Origin: Reyranella massiliensis 521
GTDB taxonomy: Bacteria; Pseudomonadota; Alphaproteobacteria; Reyranellales; Reyranellaceae
NCBI GenBank assembly: GCA_945860205.1
Contig: CAMARK010000054.1
Span: 1-33,291 of the forward strand
DNA: 33,291 nucleotides
Reading direction: 5' to 3'
Shown: one piece after another, positions 15,494-22,817 of the stretch
How the letters are laid out: the number at the start of each line of letters is the position of its first letter
Position numbering within the stretch: position 1 is the first letter of the stretch
Translations under genes and position numbers: made by a program
The notes under the pieces: model-generated
The model's input: the letters and a program-made list of their open reading frames with translations, nothing else
Database searches by the model: none
Told to the model about the DNA's origin: nothing

Positions 15494-16039
15494 CTAGCCC
15501 ACCCTTCGAGACGCGTCCTGCGGACGCTCCTCAGGGTGAGGTTTTTCGCGAAAGTCCTCATCCTGAGGAGCGGCGCGTAGCGCCGCGTCTCGAAGGATGT
15601 GATCCAGGCGATGCCGCTCCTCTTCATCGAGCGGCTCGGGCGGCGGGATCGGCTTGCGCCGGCGTGCCGCGATCAGAAGCAAGCCACCGGCCACGATGAG
15701 GACGATCGGCCCGCCCAGCCACAGCACCCAGGTACCCGCCTTGAACGGCGGCTTCAGCAGCACGTAGTCGCCGTAGCGCGCGACCATGTAGGCGAAGACC
15801 TGCTCGTCCTTGTCGCCGGCGCTGAGCCGCTCGCGCACGGCCCGGCGCATGTCGCGCGCGACTTCGGCCGCGGAATCGTCGATCGACTGGTTCTGGCAGA
15901 CGACGCAGCGCAGCGACCGGCCGATGTCGCGGGCGCGCGATTCGAGCGCGGGATCGGGGAGCAGTTCCGACGGTTCGACGGCAAGCGCCGGGAAAGCGAA
16001 CAGCGCGAGCAAGAAAAGAAGGGCGGCGGCGCGCATCAT
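15494..16039 (-). CDS. ccmH: Cytochrome c biogenesis protein CcmH, C-terminus extended by a repeat
   Basis: The protein has 181 residues. A signal peptide (1-20, ending ALA) precedes the thiol-disulfide motif LRCVVCQNQSIDDS with Cys45 and Cys48. A membrane helix (about 104-125) ends in a basic run. CcmH reduces the apocytochrome CxxCH cysteines or holds the apoprotein for heme attachment. From about Ile148 to the stop the codons come from an inverted pair of palindromic repeats (15500-15599), which also provides the sequence just before TAG. Members without this tail end soon after the helix, so the last ~33 residues are probably a passenger. ATG 16039 overlaps the ccmG stop by 4 bases; the second Met is an equal choice. 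Confidence 0.92.
   Translation of the reverse strand: MMRAAALLFLLALFAFPALAVEPSELLPDPALESRARDIGRSLRCVVCQNQSIDDSAAEVARDMRRAVRERLSAGDKDEQVFAYMVARYGDYVLLKPPFKAGTWVLWLGGPIVLIVAGGLLLIAARRRKPIPPPEPLDEEERHRLDHILRDAALRAAPQDEDFREKPHPEERPQDASRRVG
15500..15599. repeat. Inverted pair of REP-like palindromic repeats inside ccmH
   Basis: Two copies of about 42-44 bp face each other, separated by 14 bases. One copy, 15556-15599, starts CCTCATCCTGAGGAGC and ends GTCTCGAAGGATG, around the hairpin GCGGCGC-GTA-GCGCCGC. The other, 15500-15541, is the same design in inverse, with its own hairpin GCGTCC-TGC-GGACGC. As far as I recall, CCTCATCCTGAGGAGC repeats are widely dispersed in alphaproteobacterial genomes. 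Here the pair is read in frame as the C-terminus of CcmH without a stop. Confidence 0.85.
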
Positions 16040-16575
16040 TTCGCACCCTTCAGGAACGGCAGGATCGTCTCGTTCACGTCGCGCTCGGTGATCGGCCCGC
16101 GGAAGTGGCGGCGGACGATGCCTTGGCCGTCAACGAGATAGGTCTCAGGCACGCCGGACAGGCCCCAGTCGAGGCCGGTGCGGCCTTCGAGATCGGCGCC
16201 AGCGAACTTGTAGGGATCGCCCAGCCGTTTTAGCCAGGTGGTCGCCTCCGGGGGCTTGTTCTTCCAGGCGACGCCGATGATGACGGCGCCGTCGCGTGTG
16301 GCGAGCCGCGTGAACAGCGGATGCTCGGCGAGGCAGGGCGTGCACCAGCTCGCGAAGAAATTCACGATTGTTGGTTTGCCGGTTCGGAGCAGTGCATCGG
16401 TGAGCGGCGGCTCGCCGTCGCGCAGCGCCTTCACTTCCAGGCGCGGCGCCGGGCGGCCGACCAGCACCGAGCCGATCGACGCGGGATCGCGGCCAGCCAG
16501 CAGCGACCAGGCGAAGAACCCCGCCATCAGCGCCAGCGTCGCCAGCGGCAAGAGGAAGAGGAGCCGACGGTTCAT
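16036..16575 (-). CDS. ccmG: Thiol:disulfide interchange protein CcmG/DsbE
   Basis: The protein has 179 residues. A single N-terminal membrane anchor (about 5-26) is followed by a periplasmic thioredoxin-like domain with NFFASWCTPCLAEHP, active-site Cys78 and Cys81. The GVPETYLVDGQGIV cis-Pro segment, typical of DsbE/CcmG, follows. It reduces the apocytochrome disulfide before heme attachment, using electrons from a CcdA/DsbD-type protein. ATG 16575 overlaps the ccmF stop by ATGA and its own stop overlaps the ccmH start by ATGA. Upstream in-frame codons lie inside ccmF and are not conserved. Confidence 0.94.
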   Translation of the reverse strand: MNRRLLFLLPLATLALMAGFFAWSLLAGRDPASIGSVLVGRPAPRLEVKALRDGEPPLTDALLRTGKPTIVNFFASWCTPCLAEHPLFTRLATRDGAVIIGVAWKNKPPEATTWLKRLGDPYKFAGADLEGRTGLDWGLSGVPETYLVDGQGIVRRHFRGPITERDVNETILPFLKGAK

Positions 16576-18536
16576 TCGGCGGGTTGCGCCGCGACGGGGC
16601 GCCGTGCCCTCTTGCCACCCTGAGGGGCGCCGATCCGGAGGCGGCGGTCGGAGAGCGAGACGAAGCCGCCGAGCGCACAGAGCGCGGCGCCGAGCCAGAT
16701 CCAGGGGGCGAGCGGATTGTAATAGAGACGGATCACCCAACCGTTGGCCGCTTCGCCCTCGCCCAGGGTCGCGTAGAGATCGCGCAGCAGATTGGTGTGG
16801 ATCGCCGTCTCCGCCACCTGGCGGCGCTGCACCGTGAACAGACGGCGCTCGGGCGCCAGCACAGTGTAGGGCTTGCCGCCGACGCTGACGGCCAAAGTCG
16901 CGCGCTCAGCGATGTAGTTGGGGCCCTGCAGGGACTCCATCCGCTCCAGTTTTATGTCGAAGCCGTGGAAGGCGGCGCGATCGCCGGGCTTCATGGTCTG
17001 CATCAGCTCGCTGTTCCAGGCGCCGGTGCCGACGGCACCCAGCACGATGACGCCCATGCCGGCGTGCGCGATGGTCATGCCGAGGAAAGCACGCGGCAGG
17101 GTGCGTAGGCGGCCATTGCGCACGCGCTCAACGAATCCCGTCAGGCTGCCGGCGATCAGCCAGACGCCGAAACCGAAAGCGATCGCGGCGAGCGTGGCGC
17201 GGCTGTCGATCACCGTGGCGGCGACGATGGCCGCCATGATCGACACGATGAAGGCCAGGCGCAGTTTCAGCAGCGCCGGCCAGATCTCGGCGCGTTTCCA
17301 ACTGAGGAACGGGCCGACGCAAAGTGCTGCAAACAGCGGCGCGCAGATCGGCACGAAGGTGGCATTGAAGAACGGCGGGCCGACCGAGACCTTGCTGCCG
17401 GTGAGCAGGTCGAGGAACAGCGGGTAGAGCGTGCCCAGCAGCACCGTGGCGGCGAGTGTGCAGAGCAGCAGGTTGTTCAGGATCAGCGCGCCCTCGCGGC
17501 TGACGGGCTGATAGAGGCCGCCGCCCTGCAGCTTCGGCGCGCGCCAGGCGAAGAGCGCGAGGCCGCCGCCGGTGACGAACAGGAGGAAGCCCAGGATGTA
17601 CATGCCGCGCGCCGGGTCCTGGGCAAAAGCGTGCACCGAGGTGAGCACGCCGGAGCGCACGAGGAAGGTGCCGAGCAGCGACAGCGAGAAGGCGAGGATG
17701 GCTAAAAGGACCGTCCAGCTCTTCAGCGAATCGCGCTTCTCGACGACGATGGCGGAGTGCAGCAGCGCGGTGCCCGCGAGCCACGGCATCAGCGAGGCGT
17801 TCTCGACCGGATCCCAGAACCAGAAGCCGCCCCAGCCGAGGATGTAGTAGGCCCACCAACTGCCGAGCGCGATGCCGAGCGTCAGGAAGCACCAGGCGGC
17901 GAGCGTCCACGGCCGCACCCAGCGCGCCCAGGCGGCGTCGACTCTTCCTTCGAGCAGGGCAGCGATGGCGAAGGCGTAGGTGACCGAGAAGCCGACATAG
18001 CCGAGGTAGAGCAGCGGCGGATGGAAGGCGAGGCCCGGGTCCTGCAGCAGCGGGTTGAGGCCGTTGCCGTCGAGCGGCGGCGGCGAGACGCGCTCGAACG
18101 GGTTCGAGGTGAAGAGCAGGAAGGCCAGGAAGCCCAGGCCAATCAGCGCCTGGATGGCGAGCACCCGCGCACGGAGTGTATCGGGGAGACCGGCACCGAA
18201 GATCGCGACGGCGGCACCGAAGAGGGCGAGGATCAGCGCCCACAGGAGCATCGATCCCTCGTGGTTCCCCCACACGCCGGAGACCTTGTAGAGCAGCGGC
18301 TTGGCGGAGTGCGAGTTGGCGACGACGTTGGCGACGGAGAAGTCTGAGGTGACGTAGGCCTGCGTCAGCGCACCGAAGGCGACGATGACGAGCAGCGCCT
18401 GCGTGAGCGCGGCGGTTCTTCCCAAATCCATGAGCCTGATGTCGCCGCGCGACGCGCCGAGCAGCGGCAAGGTCCCTTGCACCAGCGCGACAGCCAGCGC
18501 GAGGACAAGAGCGAAGTGGCCCAGCTCCGGTATCAT
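16572..18536 (-). CDS. ccmF: Heme lyase CcmF
   Basis: The protein has 654 residues and is a polytopic inner-membrane protein of the heme handling family. The tryptophan-rich WWD signature is at about 234-242 (GWGGFWFWD), followed by PVENASLMPW. Conserved histidines around it include the one in GVWGNHEGSMLLW (about 92) and the one in FHPPLLYLG (about 172), and the TSVHAF loop follows. CcmF with CcmH and CcmI attaches heme, delivered on holo-CcmE, to apocytochrome c. The length is normal. A GGAAG lies close to ATG 18536; part of this site comes from the edge of the upstream compound repeat. Confidence 0.95.
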   Translation of the reverse strand: MIPELGHFALVLALAVALVQGTLPLLGASRGDIRLMDLGRTAALTQALLVIVAFGALTQAYVTSDFSVANVVANSHSAKPLLYKVSGVWGNHEGSMLLWALILALFGAAVAIFGAGLPDTLRARVLAIQALIGLGFLAFLLFTSNPFERVSPPPLDGNGLNPLLQDPGLAFHPPLLYLGYVGFSVTYAFAIAALLEGRVDAAWARWVRPWTLAAWCFLTLGIALGSWWAYYILGWGGFWFWDPVENASLMPWLAGTALLHSAIVVEKRDSLKSWTVLLAILAFSLSLLGTFLVRSGVLTSVHAFAQDPARGMYILGFLLFVTGGGLALFAWRAPKLQGGGLYQPVSREGALILNNLLLCTLAATVLLGTLYPLFLDLLTGSKVSVGPPFFNATFVPICAPLFAALCVGPFLSWKRAEIWPALLKLRLAFIVSIMAAIVAATVIDSRATLAAIAFGFGVWLIAGSLTGFVERVRNGRLRTLPRAFLGMTIAHAGMGVIVLGAVGTGAWNSELMQTMKPGDRAAFHGFDIKLERMESLQGPNYIAERATLAVSVGGKPYTVLAPERRLFTVQRRQVAETAIHTNLLRDLYATLGEGEAANGWVIRLYYNPLAPWIWLGAALCALGGFVSLSDRRLRIGAPQGGKRARRPVAAQPAE

Positions 18537-18543
18537 GTCTTCC

Positions 18544-18594
18544 GGACCGCGGGCCTCTGGCCCGCCTCATGAGCGAGCCGGAGGCTCGCGGTCC
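18544..18594. repeat. Compound palindrome between ccmE and ccmF
   Basis: The outer arms GGACCGCG (18544-18551) and CGCGGTCC (18587-18594) are perfect complements. Inside lie two hairpins: CGGGCC-TCT-GGCCCG (18550-18564) and GCGAGCC-GGA-GGCTCGC (18573-18589). The whole can fold as a three-way junction. It fills most of the 73-base gap in the ccm operon and ends eight bases before the ccmF start, so it may affect mRNA processing or ccmF translation. It has the look of a dispersed intergenic repeat. Confidence 0.85.
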
Positions 18595-18609
18595 ACTCGA
18601 GCATGATGC

Positions 18610-19053
18610 TCACTTCTTCCCGTCTTTCCACTGCCCGCTGTCCTTCAACGCCTTCGCGACTTCCGGAGGCATGTAGTTTTCATCATGCTTCGCCAGTATC
18701 TCGCGCGCAGCAAATACACCGTCAGAACCGAGCGACCCCTCCGCCACCACGCCCTGCCCCTCGCGAAACAGATCGGGCAGCAGGCCGCGATAGACGACGT
18801 CGACCGTCTTGTTGGTGTCGGTCACCTTGAAGCGCGTGACCTGGCCATCCGGAGATTTTGTGACGCTGCCGGCTTCGACCAGCCCGCCCATGCGGAAGCG
18901 GCGCTCCGGCGGGATTTGCTTCTCGGCGATCTGCGTCGGCGAATAGAAGAAGACGATGTTGTCGCTGAGCGCCGTCAACACCAGCGTGGCGGCACCGCCC
19001 AGCACGGCGACCGAACCCAGGACCAGCCACAGGCGCTTGCGCTTGGGAGTCAT
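18610..19053 (-). CDS. ccmE: Heme chaperone CcmE
   Basis: The protein has 147 residues. One N-terminal membrane anchor (about 8-28) precedes a periplasmic OB-fold domain (FRMGGLVEAGSV, VVYRGLLPDLFREGQGVVAEG). The heme-binding motif HDENYMPP carries His123, which binds heme covalently. It takes heme from the CcmABCD complex and hands it to CcmF. ATG 19053 overlaps the ccmD stop by ATGA. The gene is complete and of normal length. Confidence 0.95.
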   Translation of the reverse strand: MTPKRKRLWLVLGSVAVLGGAATLVLTALSDNIVFFYSPTQIAEKQIPPERRFRMGGLVEAGSVTKSPDGQVTRFKVTDTNKTVDVVYRGLLPDLFREGQGVVAEGSLGSDGVFAAREILAKHDENYMPPEVAKALKDSGQWKDGKK

Positions 19054-19190
19054 CGTTTTCTGTCCAATCCACGTGCGGAAAGTTCACGGCGCACGCGGCT
19101 CCGGGCGGCGAGCGAGGAGATCAGCAAGCCGCCCAGGATGACCAGCGCCACCAGATAGGCCGACATGACGTAGACCGCGTGGTTGCTCAC
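19050..19190 (-). CDS. ccmD: Heme exporter protein CcmD (GTG start)
   Basis: This small protein of 46 residues has one membrane helix (about 8-28) and a basic tail (ARSRVRRELSARGLDRKR). It starts SNHAVYV after a GTG codon, matching the common CcmD beginning SNHA. GTG 19190 overlaps the ccmC stop by GTGA, and the ccmD stop overlaps the ccmE start by ATGA. CcmD helps release holo-CcmE from the CcmABC complex. The only in-frame ATG (nine codons in) would remove conserved residues. Confidence 0.9.
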   Translation of the reverse strand: MSNHAVYVMSAYLVALVILGGLLISSLAARSRVRRELSARGLDRKR

Positions 19191-19906
19191 GATTGCGGCT
19201 CCGCATTCTCGAGCCGGCGGCGGTCGATCTCGGTGTCGGTGCGCAGCAGCACCAACAGCACGAACAGCAGCAGCAGCGTAGCGGCCATCCAGAGCAGCGG
19301 GATCAGGATCGAGGGGTGGATGCTGGGGCCGCCGAGACGCGCCACCGAGGCGGGCTGGTGCAGCGTGTTCCACCAGTCGACGGAGAATTTGATGATCGGC
19401 AGGTTGATGACGCCGATCAGCGCCAGGATGGCGGCGGCGCGATCGCCGCGCTCCGGCTCGTCATAGGCGCGGCTCAAGGCGATGTGGCCGAGATAGAGGA
19501 AGAACAGCAGCAGCATCGACGTGAGGCGCGCGTCCCACACCCAGTAGGCGCCCCACATCGGCCGGCCCCACAGCGCACCGGTGAGCAGGCAGACGGCGCA
19601 GAAGCCGGCGCCGACGGGGGCCGAGGCGCGCGCCATCAACGCCGCCAGCGGATGACGCCAGATCAGCAGCGAGGCGCCGAGGCCTGCCAGCAGTGCATAG
19701 CCCGCCATGCCGAGCCAGGCCGACGGCACGTGTACGAACATGATCCGCACCGTGTCGCCCTGCTGATAGTCGGGCGGCGACTGGATCAGCGCCATGTAGA
19801 GGCCGACCGCCATCATCAGCACCGTCGCGAAGGCGAGGCTGGGCAGCACGCGCTGGCTGAAGCGGCGGAAGCGCGCGGGATTGGCGAGGAAGTGCAAGTC
19901 GGCCAT
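19187..19906 (-). CDS. ccmC: Heme exporter/heme handling protein CcmC
   Basis: The protein has 239 residues with six membrane helices. The WWD signature WGAYWVWDARLTS sits at 118-130. Conserved periplasmic His residues appear in MFVHVPSAW (His59) and WNTLHQPAS (about 184). CcmC positions heme for covalent attachment to CcmE. The gene starts 13 bases after the ccmB stop. It is complete and typical in length for the family. Confidence 0.95.
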   Translation of the reverse strand: MADLHFLANPARFRRFSQRVLPSLAFATVLMMAVGLYMALIQSPPDYQQGDTVRIMFVHVPSAWLGMAGYALLAGLGASLLIWRHPLAALMARASAPVGAGFCAVCLLTGALWGRPMWGAYWVWDARLTSMLLLFFLYLGHIALSRAYDEPERGDRAAAILALIGVINLPIIKFSVDWWNTLHQPASVARLGGPSIHPSILIPLLWMAATLLLLFVLLVLLRTDTEIDRRRLENAEPQS

Positions 19907-19919
19907 GTCGCTCTTCTAT

Positions 19920-20585
19920 CTATTCGCCGGCTTGCCGCAAGGCCGCGGCGATGGCCCATGGCGTGGTCGCGAGCGCCACCAAAGCCAATGCTGCCAGAAC
20001 CGCCAAATGAGCGCCGAAATCGCCCCCTGTCGCCAAGGCCTCGACGGCGCCGGCGCCGAAAATGAGCGTGGGCACACAGAGCGGCAAAGCCAGAAGGGCC
20101 AGCAACGCGCCCGATTTGCGCGCGCCCAGCGTCAGGGCCGCGGCCAGCCCGCCGATCAGCGACAGGGTGGGCGTGCCGACCAGGAGCGTGGCGGCGAGCG
20201 CCAGCAGGGCGCGGGGTTCGAGGCCGAAGGCGACGCCCAGGAACGGCGCCAGGAGGGCGAGCGGCAGGCCGGTCACAATCCAGTGAGCGCCGCACTTGGC
20301 GAGCGCGGCCAGCTCGAGCGGCCACGGCGCCAGCAGCAGGAGGTCGAGCGTGCCATCCTCGAAGTCGGCCGCGAACAGCCGGTCGAGCGACAGCAGCGCC
20401 GCGAACAGGGCAGCGCACCACAGCACGCCTGCAGCGATGCGGGCCAGAACGTTGGCCTCGGGGCCAATGCCCAGTGGAAAGAGCGTGGTGGCGACGACGA
20501 AGAAGGCGAGCACGACGGCGACATCGCCCGGCCGCCGCCATACCAGCCGCAGGTCACGCGCAACAAGGGCCGCGAAGCCGCTCAT
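19920..20585 (-). CDS. ccmB: Heme exporter permease CcmB
   Basis: The protein has 221 residues and six predicted membrane helices. It begins FAALVARDLRLVWRRPGD and contains the FEDGTLDLLLLAPWPLE segment typical of CcmB. It is the membrane partner of the ATPase CcmA; ATP hydrolysis by CcmAB frees holo-CcmE from CcmC. ATG 20585 overlaps the ccmA stop by ATGA. Confidence 0.94.
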   Translation of the reverse strand: MSGFAALVARDLRLVWRRPGDVAVVLAFFVVATTLFPLGIGPEANVLARIAAGVLWCAALFAALLSLDRLFAADFEDGTLDLLLLAPWPLELAALAKCGAHWIVTGLPLALLAPFLGVAFGLEPRALLALAATLLVGTPTLSLIGGLAAALTLGARKSGALLALLALPLCVPTLIFGAGAVEALATGGDFGAHLAVLAALALVALATTPWAIAAALRQAGE

Positions 20586-21202
20586 GCGAGCTCCAACGTG
20601 CGACTGCCGCCGATGCCGAGATCGGCATGGGTGGCGGCGATGGCGAGGCCGCCGGCGGCGAGATGTTTTTGGAGCGCGGCGCGGAAGGCCGATTGCGCCG
20701 GCACGTCGAGGGCGTTCAGCGGCTCATCGAGAAGCCAGAGCGGCGCTTGCGCGAGCACCACGCGGGCGAGCGCTGTGCGTCTACGCTGGCCCGCCGACAG
20801 CGTGCGCACGGGACGCGCCGCCAGCGAAGGAAGATCGAAGGCTACCAGGGCGCTGTCGAGCCGGTCCTCCGCGGGCGGTGCCCCGCGCAGGCGCTCGGCG
20901 GCCAGCAGGTTCTCGGCCACGGTGAGATCGCCTTTCAGGCCTTCGAGATGGCCCAGCCAGGCGAGCCGGCCGCGCCACGCCTCAGGCTCGGCCCGCGCGT
21001 CGTTGCCTTGCCAATGGATCGATCCGGCCTCGGGACGGACCAGCAAGGCCAGCGCGCGCAGCAGCGTGGTCTTGCCGCTGCCGTTGCGGCCGACCAGCGC
21101 CAGCAACTCGCCAGGGCCCACGGAAAAGGACAGGCGCTCGAACACCTTGCGGCCGCCGCGGCGGCAGGCCAGGTCCGCAACTTCGAGGAGGGAGGACGCC
21201 AT
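20582..21202 (-). CDS. ccmA: Heme exporter ATP-binding protein CcmA
   Basis: The protein has 206 residues and is a single ABC ATPase domain: Walker A GRNGSGKT at 38-45, signature LSAGQRRR, Walker B LWLLDEPLNALD and the H-loop ATHAD. It powers release of holo-CcmE in cytochrome c maturation. ATG 21202 fits the family start; a GTG six codons earlier (21220) is possible, and no strong ribosome binding site precedes either. It is the first gene of the ccm operon. The intrinsic terminator at 21238-21283 lies 36 bases before the ATG, so transcription of ccm must start after it or read through it. Confidence 0.94.
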   Translation of the reverse strand: MASSLLEVADLACRRGGRKVFERLSFSVGPGELLALVGRNGSGKTTLLRALALLVRPEAGSIHWQGNDARAEPEAWRGRLAWLGHLEGLKGDLTVAENLLAAERLRGAPPAEDRLDSALVAFDLPSLAARPVRTLSAGQRRRTALARVVLAQAPLWLLDEPLNALDVPAQSAFRAALQKHLAAGGLAIAATHADLGIGGSRTLELA

Positions 21203-21237
21203 ACCGCGTCGTCGTAGCACGGTGCAGTTAGGGGGCC

Positions 21238-21283
21238 GGAAAAGAAAAAGGCCGCCCTCTCGGGGGAGAATGAGAGGACGGCC
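21238..21283 (-). terminator. Strong intrinsic terminator upstream of ccmA
   Basis: Read on the minus strand, GGCCGTCCTCTC, loop ATTCTCCCCC and GAGAGGGCGGCC pair over 12 positions with one G-U wobble. TTTTTCTTTT follows at once. This is a textbook Rho-independent terminator. It would end transcripts arriving from higher coordinates, either a small RNA or the long glycan/ABC operon, or act as an attenuator before ccmA. Confidence 0.85.
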
Positions 21284-21345
21284 GAAGCGCCTCCGAAGAG
21301 GCTAGAACGTGGCCTTTGGGGGGAACCACGTTCGGGGGAGATACA
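21238..21345 (-). ncRNA. Candidate small RNA or leader RNA with C-rich loops
   Basis: Three hairpins follow each other on the minus strand. The first has arms GAACGTGG/CCACGTTC (21305-21333) and a loop with TTCCCCCC. The second is GCCTC-TTCG-GAGGC (21289-21302), a stable UUCG tetraloop. The third is the terminator hairpin (21250-21283) with loop ATTCTCCCCC. A further unpaired TCTCCCCC lies just upstream. C-rich loops of this kind are known in several bacterial small RNAs that pair with Shine-Dalgarno sequences. The 5' end is unknown: no clear promoter is seen, so 21345 is only an approximate limit. It may equally be a ccm leader. No Rfam family is recognised. Confidence 0.45.
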
Positions 21346-21406
21346 AGAGGAAGATGGAAACCCCCGGTGGCCGTCGCTAGGCCCAAATGGGGCAATAGTG
21401 TGATAT

Positions 21407-21636
21407 TTGCGCCACAGCGCTTGGCGCTGTGGCGCAAGGCGGGCGGCAGGGGTTGTAATCAGCCCCGAGAGCCCGCACGGCGCAGAAAAGACAAGAAATT
21501 CATAGAGTTAGGCCAGCAGAGGCGGTCCTCATCCATTCTGAACCGTGCGGGCTCTCGGGCCTTCATCGCTGCGCTCCTGCAGCCCTGCCGCCCGCCGCCG
21601 CTCCTATGCTTAGGCGCCTTGGCGCCTAAGCATAGG
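21407..21636. repeat. Nested palindromic element, about 230 bp
   Basis: Four inverted structures are arranged roughly around one centre. Hairpin A is at 21407-21437, with arms TTGCGCCACAGCGC and its complement around TTG. Arm B, GGCGGGCGGCAGGG (21438-21451), pairs with 21583-21596. Arm C, CCCGAGAGCCCGCACGG (21464-21480), pairs with 21543-21559 around a 62-base core that looks richer in A+T. Hairpin D is at 21603-21636, with 16-bp arms CCTATGCTTAGGCGCC and its complement around TT. All arms are perfect. The stop codon of the upstream permease gene lies inside hairpin D. No T-run follows it, so it is not a simple terminator. It may be a miniature mobile element or a 3' mRNA structure. Confidence 0.8.
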
Positions 21637-22816
21637 GATCAGCCGCGTCCCTCATTCCGTCCCCCATAAACTGGTAGGCCAAAATAACCAGGACCACGGG
21701 CACGACCGGCAGCATCAGCCACCAGTTCACGGCCACGACGTTGATGTCGGTGGCCTCGTTCAGCAGCACGCCCCAGGAGGTGATGGGCGGCCTGAGGCCG
21801 AGGCCCAGGAACGAGAGCGCCGTCTCGGCCAGGATCATCGAGGGGATGGAGAGCGTCGCCGAGGCGATGAGGTGGCTCATGAAGCCGGGCAGCAGGTGGC
21901 GGCCGATGATGCGTGCAGGCTTGGCGCCCATCATCTGGGCAGCGGCGGCGTAGTCCTCCTCGCGCAACGAGAGCAACTTGGAGCGCACGGCACGCCCCAG
22001 TCCCGGCCAGTCGAGCAGCGCCAGGATGATGGTGATGCCGAAATAGATCACCAGCGGCGACCAAGTCACCGGCAGCGCCGCCGACAGCGCCAGCCACAGC
22101 GGCAGGTGCGGGAAACTCTTGATGATTTCGGTGATGCGCTGGACGAGGCTGTCGATCCAGCCGCCGTAGTAGCCCGCCAACCCGCCCAGCACCAACGCCA
22201 GCACGAAGGACAGGGTAATGCCGATGATGCCGATGGTGAGCGAGATGCGCGCGGCATAGACGATGCGGCTGAACAGGTCGCGTCCCAGCCGGTCGGTACC
22301 CAGCCAGAAGAACTGTCCGCCCTCGGGTGGGCAGACGAAATGGAACGTGCCGTCGATCATGCCCCAGAATTCGTAAGGCGCGCCGCTGCAGAAAAAGCGC
22401 AGCGGCATCGGCTTGGTGGGATCGGGCGTGTAGACGCGCTGCAGGGTCTCCTTGTCGCGCTCGGTCTTCAGGCCATAGACAAACGGCCCGAGGAACTTGC
22501 CCTCGTGGAACAGGTGGACCGACTGCGGCGGCGCGAAGATGTAGGCCGAGTGGCGGCTGTGCAGGTCGTAGGGCGCGATCCATTCGCTGATGGCGGTGGA
22601 GAGATACATCAGCGCCAGGAAGATCATCGAGACGACGGCCGGCCGGTGACGGCGGAAACGCCACCACATCAGCTTCCACTGGCCGGCCATGTAGTACTTT
22701 TCCTGCTCGGCGGTCAGGCGCTCGGCGACGTAGGGATCCCACTTCTCCTGGCTGACGAAGTGCGGGGTGCGGCCAGACTGGGGCGCAGAGGGTGGCGTGG
22801 CGGGCTGGTCGGTCAT
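21626..22816 (-). CDS. Peptide-type ABC transporter permease (OppC/YejE-like)
   Basis: The protein has 396 residues. A cytoplasmic N-terminus of about 58 residues precedes the first membrane helix (about 60-78). A large periplasmic insert (about 80-170) follows, then the OppC signature FWLGTDRLGRDLFSR (170-184). Four or five more helices follow, with the EAA coupling loop EEDYAAAAQMMGAKPARIIG at about 286-305. The long insert is typical of the YejE branch of dipeptide/oligopeptide permeases. It starts one base after the OppB-like gene. Its TAG stop is encoded in the arm of hairpin D of the nested palindrome. It probably forms the importer with the two genes upstream; no binding protein gene is in the window. 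Confidence 0.9.
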   Translation of the reverse strand: MTDQPATPPSAPQSGRTPHFVSQEKWDPYVAERLTAEQEKYYMAGQWKLMWWRFRRHRPAVVSMIFLALMYLSTAISEWIAPYDLHSRHSAYIFAPPQSVHLFHEGKFLGPFVYGLKTERDKETLQRVYTPDPTKPMPLRFFCSGAPYEFWGMIDGTFHFVCPPEGGQFFWLGTDRLGRDLFSRIVYAARISLTIGIIGITLSFVLALVLGGLAGYYGGWIDSLVQRITEIIKSFPHLPLWLALSAALPVTWSPLVIYFGITIILALLDWPGLGRAVRSKLLSLREEDYAAAAQMMGAKPARIIGRHLLPGFMSHLIASATLSIPSMILAETALSFLGLGLRPPITSWGVLLNEATDINVVAVNWWLMLPVVPVVLVILAYQFMGDGMRDAADPYA

Positions 22817-22817
22817 C

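Noticed and set aside
21603..21636. Reading hairpin D as a simple Rho-independent terminator
   Set aside because: The stem is strong, but no T-run follows on either strand and it forms part of a larger nested palindrome.
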